Shown: one piece after another, positions 44,214 to 52,794 of the stretch | Position numbering within the stretch: position 1 is the first letter of the stretch | Layout of the letters: every line of letters starts with the position of its first letter | Source of the DNA: CAXPZW01 sp964221845 | Lineage (GTDB): Bacteria; Bacteroidota; Bacteroidia; Flavobacteriales_D; Sanyastnellaceae | NCBI GenBank assembly: GCA_964221845.1 | Contig: CAXPZW010000032.1 | Coordinates: forward strand, 1-64,000 | Length of the DNA stretch: 64,000 bases | Reading direction: 5' to 3' | Position numbers and translations under genes: made by a program | Notes under the pieces: model-generated | The model's input: the letters and a program-made list of their open reading frames with translations, nothing else | Database searches by the model: none | What the model was told of the DNA's origin: nothing

Positions 44214-44930
44214 CTACGGGGTCAAGGTAAACCGGTGCTCTGCAGCAATGCCGGTGCCGTCCTCTATCCACACATCCAGGTAATCCCCGTCCACCAACCA
44301 GGTGGGCACAGGCAAATAGACGGTGTCCACAAAGGCATCCCCGGTGAGGACGAATGTGCTGTCTTTCAAGGCGGTTTGGCTTGCAGCGTCGCGCCAGCTG
44401 AACTCCAATTGCGCCAAGCCATCGGCGTCCGAAGCATCCAGCCCAACCGCAAGCGTGTCTACTCCACTCAAGGTGAGGCGGTTGCCCGATTGCAGTACGT
44501 TCCAGTAAGTGTGCTCAACAGCAGGAATGGCGGTGTTTTCTACGCGTACGGGCACGACCTCTTCGGTGAAGTTGCCAAAGTCGTCGCCGGATTCGAAGGT
44601 GAGGGTCCAGTTGCCGCCGAAGTTCTCGGGCAGGGAGATGCTGTAGGTTTGGTTGAACGAGCTCGCGCCCACCTCGTCGATCTGCAGGAGGTCCAGTGTG
44701 CCAGAGGCAATCTCATCGGTGGAAAAGGTCATGCGGGTTTGGTCGATCACACCACCGTCGGCATACAGCACGTTGGCTGAATAGTCCACACCGGGGTTCA
44801 GCAGCAAGGTGTCATTGGCAATCACAGCTCCGGGAACAATGGCGTACGAGATGGAAGGTCCTTCTTCGTCAAATTCAGCGCAACCGGCCAAGACCAAGGC
44901 TGCAAGCACACACATCCAAACATGTTTCAT
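44214..44930 (-). CDS. Hypothetical lipoprotein with beta-sandwich-like domains
   Basis: From ATG 44930 the 238-residue product has a lipobox (VLAGC, Cys17). The mature part is rich in Thr, Asp, Val and Phe with alternating strands (NWTLTFESGDDFGNFTEEVVPVRV and DADGLAQLEFSWRDA), suggesting two immunoglobulin-like sandwiches, a build common in bacteroidotal surface lipoproteins. No specific family or ligand is visible. It overlaps the ung stop by four bases (ATGA), so it is the last gene of the thioesterase-ung-lipoprotein run. The frame extending to 45440 is antisense-like noise. Confidence 0.7.
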   Translation of the reverse strand: MKHVWMCVLAALVLAGCAEFDEEGPSISYAIVPGAVIANDTLLLNPGVDYSANVLYADGGVIDQTRMTFSTDEIASGTLDLLQIDEVGASSFNQTYSISLPENFGGNWTLTFESGDDFGNFTEEVVPVRVENTAIPAVEHTYWNVLQSGNRLTLSGVDTLAVGLDASDADGLAQLEFSWRDAASQTALKDSTFVLTGDAFVDTVYLPVPTWLVDGDYLDVWIEDGTGIAAEHRFTLTP

Positions 44931-45595
44931 GACCAGTCGATTGGGGTTTGGCCGCGGTCCTCGAGGTAGGCGTTGGCTTGTGAAAAATGGCGATTTCCGA
45001 AGAAACCGCGGTGCGCGCTGAGTCCGGAAGGGTGCGGAGAGCTCAGCACAAAGTGTTTGTCGCGGTCCACGCGCTGGCCTTTTTTCTGGGCGTAGCTGCC
45101 CCAAAGTAGGAACACCACCCCTTCGCGTTCGCGGTTGACGGCTTCTACTATGGCATCGGTAAACTGTTCCCACCCTTGGCCGCGGTGGCTGGAAGCCTCT
45201 GACGCCCGCACGGTGAGCATGGCATTGAGCAGGAGCACCCCTTGTTTGGCCCAACGTTCCAGGTTTCCGGAAGCAGGAATAGGCAGGCCGAGGTCTTCGT
45301 GGATTTCCTTGAAGATGTTGCGCAATGACGATGGAATCTTGACTCCATCGGCCACCGAAAAACACAGCCCGTTGGCTTGGCCTGGCCCGTGATAGGGGTC
45401 TTGGCCGATGATGACCACGCGCACCTGATCCAACCCGCAATGATCAAAGGCAGCAAACACCTCTTTCCCAGGTGGATAGCACACATGGTCGCGGTACTGG
45501 TCGCGCACAAATGCGCGGAGTTGGGTGAAGTAAGGCTGCTCAAACTCAGCGTCCAGCGCAGCCTTCCAACCGGGCTCCATGCGCACGTCTATCAC
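44927..45595 (-). CDS. ung: Uracil-DNA glycosylase
   Basis: The 222-residue product is a family 1 uracil-DNA glycosylase, which removes uracil from DNA in base-excision repair. The water-activating motif VVIIGQDPYHGPGQANGLCF has its Asp at residue 66; the DNA-intercalation loop with catalytic His is SSPHPSGLSAHRGFFG, and LLLNAMLTV fits the core. The GTG at 45595 overlaps the stop of the thioesterase gene by four bases (GTGA). Length matches the E. coli enzyme. ATG 45580 is a possible alternative start. Confidence 0.97.
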   Translation of the reverse strand: MIDVRMEPGWKAALDAEFEQPYFTQLRAFVRDQYRDHVCYPPGKEVFAAFDHCGLDQVRVVIIGQDPYHGPGQANGLCFSVADGVKIPSSLRNIFKEIHEDLGLPIPASGNLERWAKQGVLLLNAMLTVRASEASSHRGQGWEQFTDAIVEAVNREREGVVFLLWGSYAQKKGQRVDRDKHFVLSSPHPSGLSAHRGFFGNRHFSQANAYLEDRGQTPIDWS

Positions 45596-45996
45596 TTGCG
45601 GACTTTATCGGGGTAACGGTCCTTGACGTGCTTGGCAATGGGGATGGCCGCTCCGTCCTCGTCGATGCGCACGAAAGTGACTTGGGTGCTGCACACAATG
45701 GTTTCCTCGTGGCTATACACGTTGAATTTGCGCGCCTCCACATTGACGCGGATGGTGCTGTTGCCAAACTCGGCGATGTCGCCGTAGAGCTTGATCAGGT
45801 TGTTTTCCTTGACCGGAGAACGAAAGGTCACCTCGTCCATTTTGAGGGTCACCATGTTGGGCGAAAAACACACTTCGTTCACGTACGCCACGGCGCCTTC
45901 ATCGATCCAACTCAGCATGGTTCCGCCGAACAGGTTGTTGTGGACTCCGAGGTCGCTCTTTTTGCACACTTTGGTGGCCAGCAGTTGCATGGGCAT
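45592..45996 (-). CDS. Hotdog-fold acyl-CoA thioesterase
   Basis: The 134-residue product resembles YciA/BACH-type acyl-CoA thioesterases. HNNLFGGTMLSWIDEGAVAYVNEV carries the family N-L-F-G-G-x2-L-x-W-x-D pattern with the catalytic Asp, and the following VTLKMDEVTFRSPVKENNLIKL and IRVNVEARKFN give the central sheet. It would hydrolyse acyl-CoAs in the cytoplasm. It is the first gene of an overlapping run with ung and a lipoprotein, though no metabolic link is obvious. Substrate length preference cannot be told. Confidence 0.85.
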   Translation of the reverse strand: MPMQLLATKVCKKSDLGVHNNLFGGTMLSWIDEGAVAYVNEVCFSPNMVTLKMDEVTFRSPVKENNLIKLYGDIAEFGNSTIRVNVEARKFNVYSHEETIVCSTQVTFVRIDEDGAAIPIAKHVKDRYPDKVRK

Positions 45997-46072
45997 CTCT
46001 TTGGTACAAAGGGAATCGAAAAACGGTGAAAAACCAAACCCGCACCCGCAATCCCGCCCGGTGCGATGACGT

Positions 46073-46080
46073 TATATTTG
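46073..46080 (+). promoter_or_regulatory. TAnnTTTG -7 box of the LptF/LptG gene
   Basis: A perfect TATATTTG lies 19 bases before the GTG at 46100. The expected -33 TTG is not clear. It is divergent to the thioesterase gene. Confidence 0.5.
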
Positions 46081-46099
46081 CGCCAGACCGCCCTGCCCT

Positions 46100-47566
46100 G
46101 TGCGCAAACTATCTCTGCTTCTGCTCAAATCGTTCATCGGCCCGTTCATCATCACCTTTGTGGTGGCGCTGTTCGTGTTGGAAATGCAGTTCATTTGGCT
46201 GTACATGGACGACCTGATGGGCAAGGGCCTCTCCTTTTGGACCATCCTTCAACTTTTGGTGTTTGCCAGTGCGCGCATCATCAACCTCGCGTTACCGTTG
46301 GCCATCCTCATGAGTTCCATCATGACCCTGGGCAACCTGGCCGAGCACTACGAGCTCACCAGCATGAAGTCCGCGGGCATCAGCCTGTTTCGCATCCTAC
46401 GCCCGTTGGTGGTGATGATTTTGCTGATCAGCGCCGGCGCATTCTTCTTTGCCAACAACGTGTGGCCCATTGCCAACCTGAAGTTCCGCACCCTGCTCAC
46501 CTCGATTGTGAACCAGCGGCCCGCCTTCAGTTTGGATGCCGGCCAGTTCTACAATGGCATCGAAGGGGTCAGCATCCGGGTCATGTCCAAAAACGACGAG
46601 ACTGGTGAGATTGGTGATGTGCTCATCTACGACCACACCCAGTACCCCGGAAGCCGCCGCGTGATCCACGCCGAGAGCGGATCCATGGCGCAAACCGAGG
46701 ACAAGCGCTTTTTGGTGCTCACCCTCAACAACGGCACCAGCTACGACGAGCCGTTGGAAAAGGGCCGCAAACGCGACCGCGAGCACCCGCACATCGCCAA
46801 CACATTTGAACAGCAAATCCTTCGGATTGATCTGGCTTCGCTCTTCTTTGAAAAGGTAGATGAAAGCCTCGCCGGCAAACAGCGCGAGATGATGACCGTC
46901 AACCAGCTTGCCACCGCTGTGGACTCGTTGGAATACCGGCGACTCCGGCACTTGGACGATTTGGAGCGGTACGTGAAAAACAGCTCCAAACTCAGCGCCG
47001 ACACCGTAGTGGCTGCTCCGGCGAATGCCGACACCCCAATCAACCCAGACTACACCACCTACCTGAGTCCCTCACAAAAGACCCGTTCGCTGGACATCGC
47101 TGGCAAGATCCTCCGCAGCCAAAAGACCCACGTGGAAAACGCAGTCGTGCGCGAAATGGCCGCCAAACGCCGCGAGGCCAACCAATTCCGCATCGAATTC
47201 CACCGCAAGTTTTTCTTTGCCTTTGCGTGCATTGTGCTGTTTTTCATTGGTGCCCCGTTGGGGGCGATCATACGCAAAGGAGGCATTGCGCTGCCCGCTG
47301 TGGTGGCGCTCTGCTTGTTCATCCTGTACTACATCTTGACCATCTCTGGCGAAAAAATGGCCAAGGCCGGCAACATTGACCCCTGGTTGGGCATGTGGTT
47401 TGGCAGCCTACTGTTGATTCCCATGGCCGTGTTCTTGACCTACAAAGCCGGCACCGATTCCGCAATGATGGACGGCGAGGTCTATTCGCGGGCTTGGAAT
47501 AAATTTGTCGGCATCTTCAAAAAGTCGAAACAACCTTCCGGTGCGCGTTCTACAACTGTGTCTTAA
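46100..47566 (+). CDS. LptF/LptG family lipopolysaccharide-export permease
   Basis: The 488-residue product has three N-terminal membrane segments (IITFVVALFVLEMQFIWLYM, ARIINLALPLAILMSSIMTL and LVVMILLISAGAFFFANNVW), a large periplasmic beta-jellyroll domain (residues ~130-365) and three C-terminal segments (FFFAFACIVLFFIGAPLGAII, AVVALCLFILYYILTI, WFGSLLLIPMAVFLTY). This is the YjgP/YjgQ layout, part of the LptB2FG transporter that lifts lipopolysaccharide from the inner membrane. The PLGAIIRKGG segment fits the family. It overlaps a glycosyltransferase by 26 bases, giving an envelope-biogenesis operon. Confidence 0.92.
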   Translation: MRKLSLLLLKSFIGPFIITFVVALFVLEMQFIWLYMDDLMGKGLSFWTILQLLVFASARIINLALPLAILMSSIMTLGNLAEHYELTSMKSAGISLFRILRPLVVMILLISAGAFFFANNVWPIANLKFRTLLTSIVNQRPAFSLDAGQFYNGIEGVSIRVMSKNDETGEIGDVLIYDHTQYPGSRRVIHAESGSMAQTEDKRFLVLTLNNGTSYDEPLEKGRKRDREHPHIANTFEQQILRIDLASLFFEKVDESLAGKQREMMTVNQLATAVDSLEYRRLRHLDDLERYVKNSSKLSADTVVAAPANADTPINPDYTTYLSPSQKTRSLDIAGKILRSQKTHVENAVVREMAAKRREANQFRIEFHRKFFFAFACIVLFFIGAPLGAIIRKGGIALPAVVALCLFILYYILTISGEKMAKAGNIDPWLGMWFGSLLLIPMAVFLTYKAGTDSAMMDGEVYSRAWNKFVGIFKKSKQPSGARSTTVS

Positions 47567-48731
47567 GCCCCCGCTTCCCGCCCGTGACGGCGGTTGCATT
47601 GCCATGAACACCATTACCCGCGGGCTGATGGAGGCCGGGCACGAGGTCAAAATCTTGACCATCGTCACCGAGAAGCACCCGTTCGAACCCGAGAAATTTC
47701 CTGAAGGCTACGCCGAAAAGACCGGGATTGAAGGCGTGTTTGTAGACACCAAGGTGAACGCAGTGGACGCCTTTGCGGCCCTGGTCACCTCGGACTCGTA
47801 CAACATCAGCCGCTTTTTCTCGCCGGATTTTGATATGCTGTTGGCGCGCTACCTGCGCCGCAACAAAGTGGACGTGATTCACATGGAGTCGCTGTTCATG
47901 ACCCCCTACATCAAGACCTGCCGTCGCCACTCCAAAGCCCCGGTGGTCCTGCGCTCACACAATTTGGAGTTCATGATCTGGGAGCGCGTAGCCAAGGGCA
48001 CCCGCAACGTGGCCAAGCGCAGCTACATGAAGTACCTGAGCTCCAAACTCAAAGCGTACGAAATGGCCACCCTGCCCCGCCTGGACGGCATCGTAGCCAT
48101 CAGCCCTGAAGACCGCGACCGCTACAGCCAAATCGGGTATAGCGGGTCGCTCAACTGGATTCCATTTGGGGTGGACTTGGAGCGTTACCCACCTCAGGCG
48201 TCCCCTGCTTCTCCCACGGTCTTTCACCTGGGAAGCATGGATTGGCTGCCCAACATAGAGGGCATGCACTGGTTCCTGCTGGAGGTGTGGCCGCTGGTGA
48301 TTGCACGCAAACCCGACGCCCAACTCTACTTGGCCGGACGCGCCATGCCCGAAGAACTGCCCAATGCAGATTTGCCTGGCGTACACGTCTTGGGCGAGGT
48401 GGAATCGGCCATCGACTTCATGCACGAGCACAAAGTCATGGTTGTGCCTGTACACAGCGCAGGGGGCATCCGCATCAAAATCATCGAAGGCATGGCCCTG
48501 GAAAAGGCCATCGTCTCTACCGAAGTGGGCGCCGAGGGCATTGAATACGCCGACGGCCACAACATCCGCATTGCGAACGACCCTCAGGCCTTTGCCACCG
48601 CCATTGTCGAGGAGCTCGAAAAAGAGGACAACCCGGTGGGCCGCCACGCCCGCACCCTCATCGAAGAGGTGTACGACAACCGCGGCATCACCCAACGTCT
48701 GGTGCATTTCTACCAATCCCTGCACCCATGA
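47541..48731 (+). CDS. GT4-type glycosyltransferase
   Basis: The 396-residue product (GTG 47541) is a GT-B-fold glycosyltransferase. It opens RVLQLCLKPPLPARDGGCIAM, a typical first strand and glycine loop, with an acceptor-side DVIHMESLFMTPYIK and LRSHNLEF. The C-terminal nucleotide-sugar domain contains FHLGSMDWLPNIEGMHWF and the conserved glutamate region VPVHSAGGIRIKIIEGMA. It would transfer a sugar from a nucleotide donor to an envelope glycan or lipid. It overlaps the LptF/LptG-like gene at one end and the next glycosyltransferase by four bases at the other. Confidence 0.88.
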   Translation: MRVLQLCLKPPLPARDGGCIAMNTITRGLMEAGHEVKILTIVTEKHPFEPEKFPEGYAEKTGIEGVFVDTKVNAVDAFAALVTSDSYNISRFFSPDFDMLLARYLRRNKVDVIHMESLFMTPYIKTCRRHSKAPVVLRSHNLEFMIWERVAKGTRNVAKRSYMKYLSSKLKAYEMATLPRLDGIVAISPEDRDRYSQIGYSGSLNWIPFGVDLERYPPQASPASPTVFHLGSMDWLPNIEGMHWFLLEVWPLVIARKPDAQLYLAGRAMPEELPNADLPGVHVLGEVESAIDFMHEHKVMVVPVHSAGGIRIKIIEGMALEKAIVSTEVGAEGIEYADGHNIRIANDPQAFATAIVEELEKEDNPVGRHARTLIEEVYDNRGITQRLVHFYQSLHP

Positions 48732-49900
48732 ACCGGGTGATGGTGATGACCTCCCGCGTGCCGTGGCCGTTGGAGAAAGGCGACAAGCTGCGCATGTACC
48801 ATCAACTGCGCGCCATGCGCGGAAAGGTGCACGTTTCGCTGTGCTGCCTGAGTCACAAGCCTGTTTCGGAAACAGACCGCCAGGCCTTGTTGGAGGTGTG
48901 CGATGAGTTGCACATCATTCGGTTGAACCGCATACTGATGGGCCTGAACTTGTTGCGGGCGCTGTTCTCGGACCGCCCTTACCAGGTGCACTATTTCTTT
49001 CAACGTCGTGCGCGTAAGCAGGCATACGCCATTGCCTCGGCCTACAAGCCCGACCACATTTATTGCCAGCTGATTCGCGCTGCGGAATATGTCAAGCACA
49101 TCCATGTCTGTCCCAAAACACTGGACTACATGGACGCGTTGGGCAAAGGCATGGAGCGTCGCGCGAGCAGTGCAAGCGGCCTGCGTAAACGCTTTATCGA
49201 AGCCGAACGCAAACGCTTGGGAAACTACGAGAACTTGGTATTCGACTACTTTGAGCACCACACCATCATCTCTGAGCAGGACCGCGGGTTCATCCTCCAT
49301 CCGCAGAACAAGGACATCCAAGTGGTGCCCAACGGCGTGGATACCGATTACTTCAAACCCGCCCCCCACACCAAAGACGTGGAGGTGCTGTTTTTGGGCA
49401 ACATGAACTACCCGCCCAATGTGGACGGCGCCTGCTACCTGGTGGAAGAGCTCCTGCCCTTGCTACGCGAACAGCGTCCAGACATCCGCATCATGCTGGC
49501 CGGGGCCAACCCACATCGCCGCGTGAAGGCCTTGGAACAACCCGGGGTCACCGTCACCGGCTGGATGGACGACGTGCGCGAGGCCTACCTGCGCAGTAAA
49601 GTGTTTGTGGCTCCCATGCGTCTGGGAACAGGACTTCAGAACAAATTGCTAGAAGCCTTGAGCATGGAATTGCCGTGCACCACCACTTCGCTGGCATTTC
49701 GTCCGCTCGCACCAGGTGCCGCAGCTGTGGTGACCGAAGCCAACACCTCTGAGGCCATAGCTCATGCCGTTCTGGAGCAAATCAGTGCCGCGGAAGTCGA
49801 TCCAAAAACAGGTGCCGCCGGCCGCACCTTCGTGCAGGAGCACTACAGCTGGGCGGGCCGTGTAGCGCCGCTTCTGGAGCAGTTCAACACCACTGCATAA
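48728..49900 (+). CDS. GT4-type glycosyltransferase, second of pair
   Basis: The 390-residue product is another GT-B enzyme, beginning VMVMTSRVPWPLEKGDKLRM. Its donor-binding half has QVVPNGVDTDYFKP, LFLGNMNYPPNVDGACYLVE and the late VAPMRLGTGLQNKLLEALSM with the EX7E-type acidic pair. Together with its upstream neighbour, with which it shares some motif style (WLPNIEG versus NYPPNVDG), it probably builds a glycan. The ATG overlaps the previous stop by four bases. The exact sugar is unknown. It ends a three-gene run that begins with the LPS permease. Confidence 0.88.
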   Translation: MNRVMVMTSRVPWPLEKGDKLRMYHQLRAMRGKVHVSLCCLSHKPVSETDRQALLEVCDELHIIRLNRILMGLNLLRALFSDRPYQVHYFFQRRARKQAYAIASAYKPDHIYCQLIRAAEYVKHIHVCPKTLDYMDALGKGMERRASSASGLRKRFIEAERKRLGNYENLVFDYFEHHTIISEQDRGFILHPQNKDIQVVPNGVDTDYFKPAPHTKDVEVLFLGNMNYPPNVDGACYLVEELLPLLREQRPDIRIMLAGANPHRRVKALEQPGVTVTGWMDDVREAYLRSKVFVAPMRLGTGLQNKLLEALSMELPCTTTSLAFRPLAPGAAAVVTEANTSEAIAHAVLEQISAAEVDPKTGAAGRTFVQEHYSWAGRVAPLLEQFNTTA

Positions 49901-49976
49901 TCCGTTGACAACCTCGCTTTACAGGATTCTCTGTGGGCGCTGCGGTTGGCTACCTTCGAGGCAAAACCAACGTACC

Positions 49977-51368
49977 ATGCGATTGCGAATTTTACTGGGA
50001 GTGCTGTGCGCCTGCACCGCTGCTCCATTGGTGGCCCAAGAATTGGCCGCTGGCCCCATGCTGGGATCCAACACCATGCGTGAGGTCAAGGTGTGGCTCC
50101 AAACCGACAAGCCGTGCGATGTCAAACTGCGCTATTGGCCACAGGGCACCAAACAGCCCGCTCAATCCACGGCCACCGTGCGCACCTCCACCGAAGATGC
50201 CCATGTAGCCCAGTTCACATGCGCCCTGCTGGAACCGGGAACTGCCTATGACTACGAAGTGGTGCTCAACGGCAAAGCACAAAAGTTGGAGGTACCCACC
50301 ACCTTTACCACCCTTCCTCTCTACCAGTTCCGCACCGACCCGCCCAAGTTCACCTTGGCCTTGGGCAGCTGCGTGTACATCAACGAACCAGAATTTGACC
50401 GTCCAGGCAAAGGGTACGGACACGACCCCTCCATTTTCAACGTAATCGCCGACCAGGAGCCGGACGCCATGCTTTGGATGGGCGACAACACCTACTACCG
50501 CGAGGTGGATTGGGACACGCGTTCTGGCATGCTCTACCGCCAAAGCCACACGCGTCAAACCCCAGAAATGCAACGCCTGCTGGCCACCGCCCACAACTAC
50601 GCCATCTGGGACGACCACGACTACGGCCCCAACGACTCCAACGGCAGCTGGACCAAAAAAGACGACTCAAAAGAGGTGTTTGAACTGTTCTGGGCCAACG
50701 CCGACTACGGCAACTCGGAATTGCCCGGCATCACCAGCTACTTCAAGTACAACGATGTGGCCTTCTTCATGCTGGACAACCGCTGGAACCGCACCCACCC
50801 CGAACTCGAAGGGCAGCAGCAACAGTGCTTGGGCCAGGACCAAATCGACTGGCTGATCCACGCCTTGAAGACTTCCAACGCCTCGTTCAAATTGGTGGTG
50901 GTGGGTGGCCAAGTCCTGAGTGACTTTGCGGCGTACGAAAACCTCGCGCGCTACCCCGAGGAGCGCCAGCAAATCATCGACCTGATTGCGGCCAACAACA
51001 TCAAGGGCGTGGTGTTCCTCTCTGGCGACCGCCACTCCACTGAACTCACGCGCTTGGATTTGGGAGAAGGTGTGATTGTCCACGACCTCACCTGCAGCCC
51101 CTTGACCTCCACCGCATACGACCACAGCGAAGAGCCCAACACCTTGCGCGTGCTGGGCACCCACGTAGGCACCCAGAATTTTGGATTGCTCACCTTCGAA
51201 GGGCCTTGGAAAACCCGCACCATGACCATCAGCATTCGCGATGCTTCTGGACGGGAGCAGTGGACAGCCACCCTTTCGCGCAAGGGAGAGCTCATAAAAC
51301 CAGTGACCCGCACAGCCTCTACACCGGAAGCTGTTGGCCCTGGAAAGCTGCAAGGGGTCAAGAAGTAA
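49977..51368 (+). CDS. PhoD-like alkaline phosphatase family protein, exported
   Basis: From ATG 49977 the 463-residue product has a signal peptide (RLRILLGVLCACTAAPLVAQ), a fibronectin-like N-terminal domain (GPMLGSNTMREVKVWLQTD), and a PhoD-type metallophosphoesterase domain with FTLALGSCVYI, MLWMGDNTYYREVD, YAIWDDHDYGPNDSN and FLSGDRHSTELTRL as metal-binding motifs. PhoD enzymes are exported phosphodiesterases/phosphatases needing iron and calcium. A TACCTTCG box lies 18 bases before the ATG. It is monocistronic and closed by a terminator. Confidence 0.92.
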   Translation: MRLRILLGVLCACTAAPLVAQELAAGPMLGSNTMREVKVWLQTDKPCDVKLRYWPQGTKQPAQSTATVRTSTEDAHVAQFTCALLEPGTAYDYEVVLNGKAQKLEVPTTFTTLPLYQFRTDPPKFTLALGSCVYINEPEFDRPGKGYGHDPSIFNVIADQEPDAMLWMGDNTYYREVDWDTRSGMLYRQSHTRQTPEMQRLLATAHNYAIWDDHDYGPNDSNGSWTKKDDSKEVFELFWANADYGNSELPGITSYFKYNDVAFFMLDNRWNRTHPELEGQQQQCLGQDQIDWLIHALKTSNASFKLVVVGGQVLSDFAAYENLARYPEERQQIIDLIAANNIKGVVFLSGDRHSTELTRLDLGEGVIVHDLTCSPLTSTAYDHSEEPNTLRVLGTHVGTQNFGLLTFEGPWKTRTMTISIRDASGREQWTATLSRKGELIKPVTRTASTPEAVGPGKLQGVKK

Positions 51369-51390
51369 CCCTCAGAAAATCCAGAACACA

Positions 51391-51417
51391 AAAAAGGCGG
51401 CCACTGGCCGCCTTTTT
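51391..51417. terminator. Bidirectional rho-independent terminator
   Basis: AAAAAGGCGGCCA and TGGCCGCCTTTTT form a perfect long stem with a one-base centre. T-runs on both strands serve the PhoD-like gene and the convergent T9SS gene. Confidence 0.9.
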
Positions 51418-51439
51418 CATTCCTGTTGGTAGGAAAAGC

Positions 51440-52369
51440 TTATTTGGTAACCACCAGTTGCTGGGTAGCGTTGATGGTGTTCTCTTGACGTACGTTCAGT
51501 GAGTAAACACCTGAAGCGAGGTCAGTGTTGATGATCAGACGATTGCCAGCAACCATTTGACCAGCAGCTACTTCTTGCGAGTAAACCACTTTACCTGAGA
51601 GGTCGAGTACGTCTACAGCGAGGTTGCCGTTGGTGAAGTCAACAGCACTGTTGAACTGTACGTTGATCTCGTTGCCGGTTACCGGGTTCGGGAACACTTG
51701 GAAAGCGTCAGCCGCTTGGATCTCGGTGGTGATGGCAGCAGCGTTGTCGGCAGTATTGCCAGCGCCGCTGGTGTTGCCTTCGAGGACTGCGTTCTTGGTT
51801 GAGAACTCCAGACCGATGGCTTGCCATACGTTTTGATCAGCATCCCAACCTTGCACGTTGAGTACACCGTGGGCTTCACCAGCAGTGGTGAGCTGAGCAA
51901 CGAGTACGAGCTTGCCTTCGCCGCGAGGAGCGCCTTGGCCTTCGGTAGGGATCACAAACCAAGCACCATCCTCAACACGGAGGGCGTTGCCATCCTCAAA
52001 GCTGTCGGCTACGATGCCGGCCTCCCAGAGGTTGTTGTTTTGATCGCCTGATGCACCGATGGTGATGTAGCTGTCGTAGTTGAGCGCAGGCTGGATTTCA
52101 GCGATGGCCTCGTTGATGCCGGTCGAGGTGTGGTTGCCGAACTGGTTCTGGTAGAACGGTGCGGTAGACTCGATCTCGAGCATGTTAGTACCGTCAGCGA
52201 ACACAGCGTGGATCGAATGATCCATGGTTGGCGCTTTCACGTAGACGCGGTAGGTGTTGCCCTCTACCAAGCCCTTATTGTCGATTTGCTTTACGACCAC
52301 TGAGGCCGATTGAGCGGTGGCCATGCCAGCAGAAGCAAGAGCCAGGATGAAGGTGATTCCTTTTTTCAT
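51440..52369 (-). CDS. Secreted T9SS type A sorting-domain protein
   Basis: The 309-residue product has a signal peptide (KKGITFILALASAGMATAQ). A Thr/Asn/Gln-rich beta-sandwich follows (VVVKQIDNKGLVEGNTYRVY, then FYQNQFGNHTSTGINEA). The C-terminal type A sorting domain runs from FQVFPNPVTGNEINVQF through VDVLDLSGKVVYSQEV to YSLNVRQENTINATQQLVVTK. It would be carried by T9SS to the surface. No catalytic motif is seen. A perfect TATATTTG box lies upstream and a terminator follows, so it is monocistronic. A stronger Asn/Gln content than neighbours is visible. Confidence 0.9.
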   Translation of the reverse strand: MKKGITFILALASAGMATAQSASVVVKQIDNKGLVEGNTYRVYVKAPTMDHSIHAVFADGTNMLEIESTAPFYQNQFGNHTSTGINEAIAEIQPALNYDSYITIGASGDQNNNLWEAGIVADSFEDGNALRVEDGAWFVIPTEGQGAPRGEGKLVLVAQLTTAGEAHGVLNVQGWDADQNVWQAIGLEFSTKNAVLEGNTSGAGNTADNAAAITTEIQAADAFQVFPNPVTGNEINVQFNSAVDFTNGNLAVDVLDLSGKVVYSQEVAAGQMVAGNRLIINTDLASGVYSLNVRQENTINATQQLVVTK

Positions 52370-52420
52370 CGTTGTGGGTTTGAGGTTGTCGTTTTTTGGT
52401 TTTCTGAATTTCAGTTATAA

Positions 52421-52428
52421 CAAATATA
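52421..52428 (-). promoter_or_regulatory. TAnnTTTG -7 box of the T9SS type A gene
   Basis: Minus-strand TATATTTG (52428-52421) is a perfect match, leaving an untranslated leader of about 45 bases before the ATG at 52369, longer than at most genes here. Confidence 0.6.
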
Positions 52429-52794
52429 GCGATTAAATCGAGCCGTTCGTTGGGGAAACCCGTGCATTCAGCGAAGATTGAGCCGTTGGCGGGTTTCGTC
52501 GCGTAAACGGTGGCCTAACCGTCATATTTGGTTCGCGATGCAAACAAACCTTGTGCCAGAACACGTGATTTCGTGGGCTGTTTCGGGCCGGTCTGAGCCG
52601 CTTCTGGTTGAAGGTACAAACTTTGGTTTGTAATCCCTCAGTCGTTAGCGAACTCTTAACACTTGACAAACAAAGCAGGTTTGCTGTGCGCTTCGCTCAC
52701 CCGTTGGGGTGATTTTGCTGTCGGATCATGTGACCTTTGTGGGTAGTCCGAGGGCGGGTTCTTGTTATTTTCACCGCTCCCAACACCTCCTGGA
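52429..52794. other. Intergenic region upstream of paaZ with inverted repeats
   Basis: No gene is supported. TACAAAC at 52615-52621 and GTTTGTA at 52626-52632 form a perfect inverted repeat with loop TTTG. TCACCC at 52697-52702 and GGGTGA at 52707-52712 form a second one. Either could be an operator; no regulator gene lies beside it. Confidence 0.45.

Noticed and set aside
44931..45440. Upstream extension of the lipoprotein frame (to 408 codons)
   Set aside because: It lies out of frame on the same strand within ung and lacks any domain; the lipobox start at 44930 is clear.
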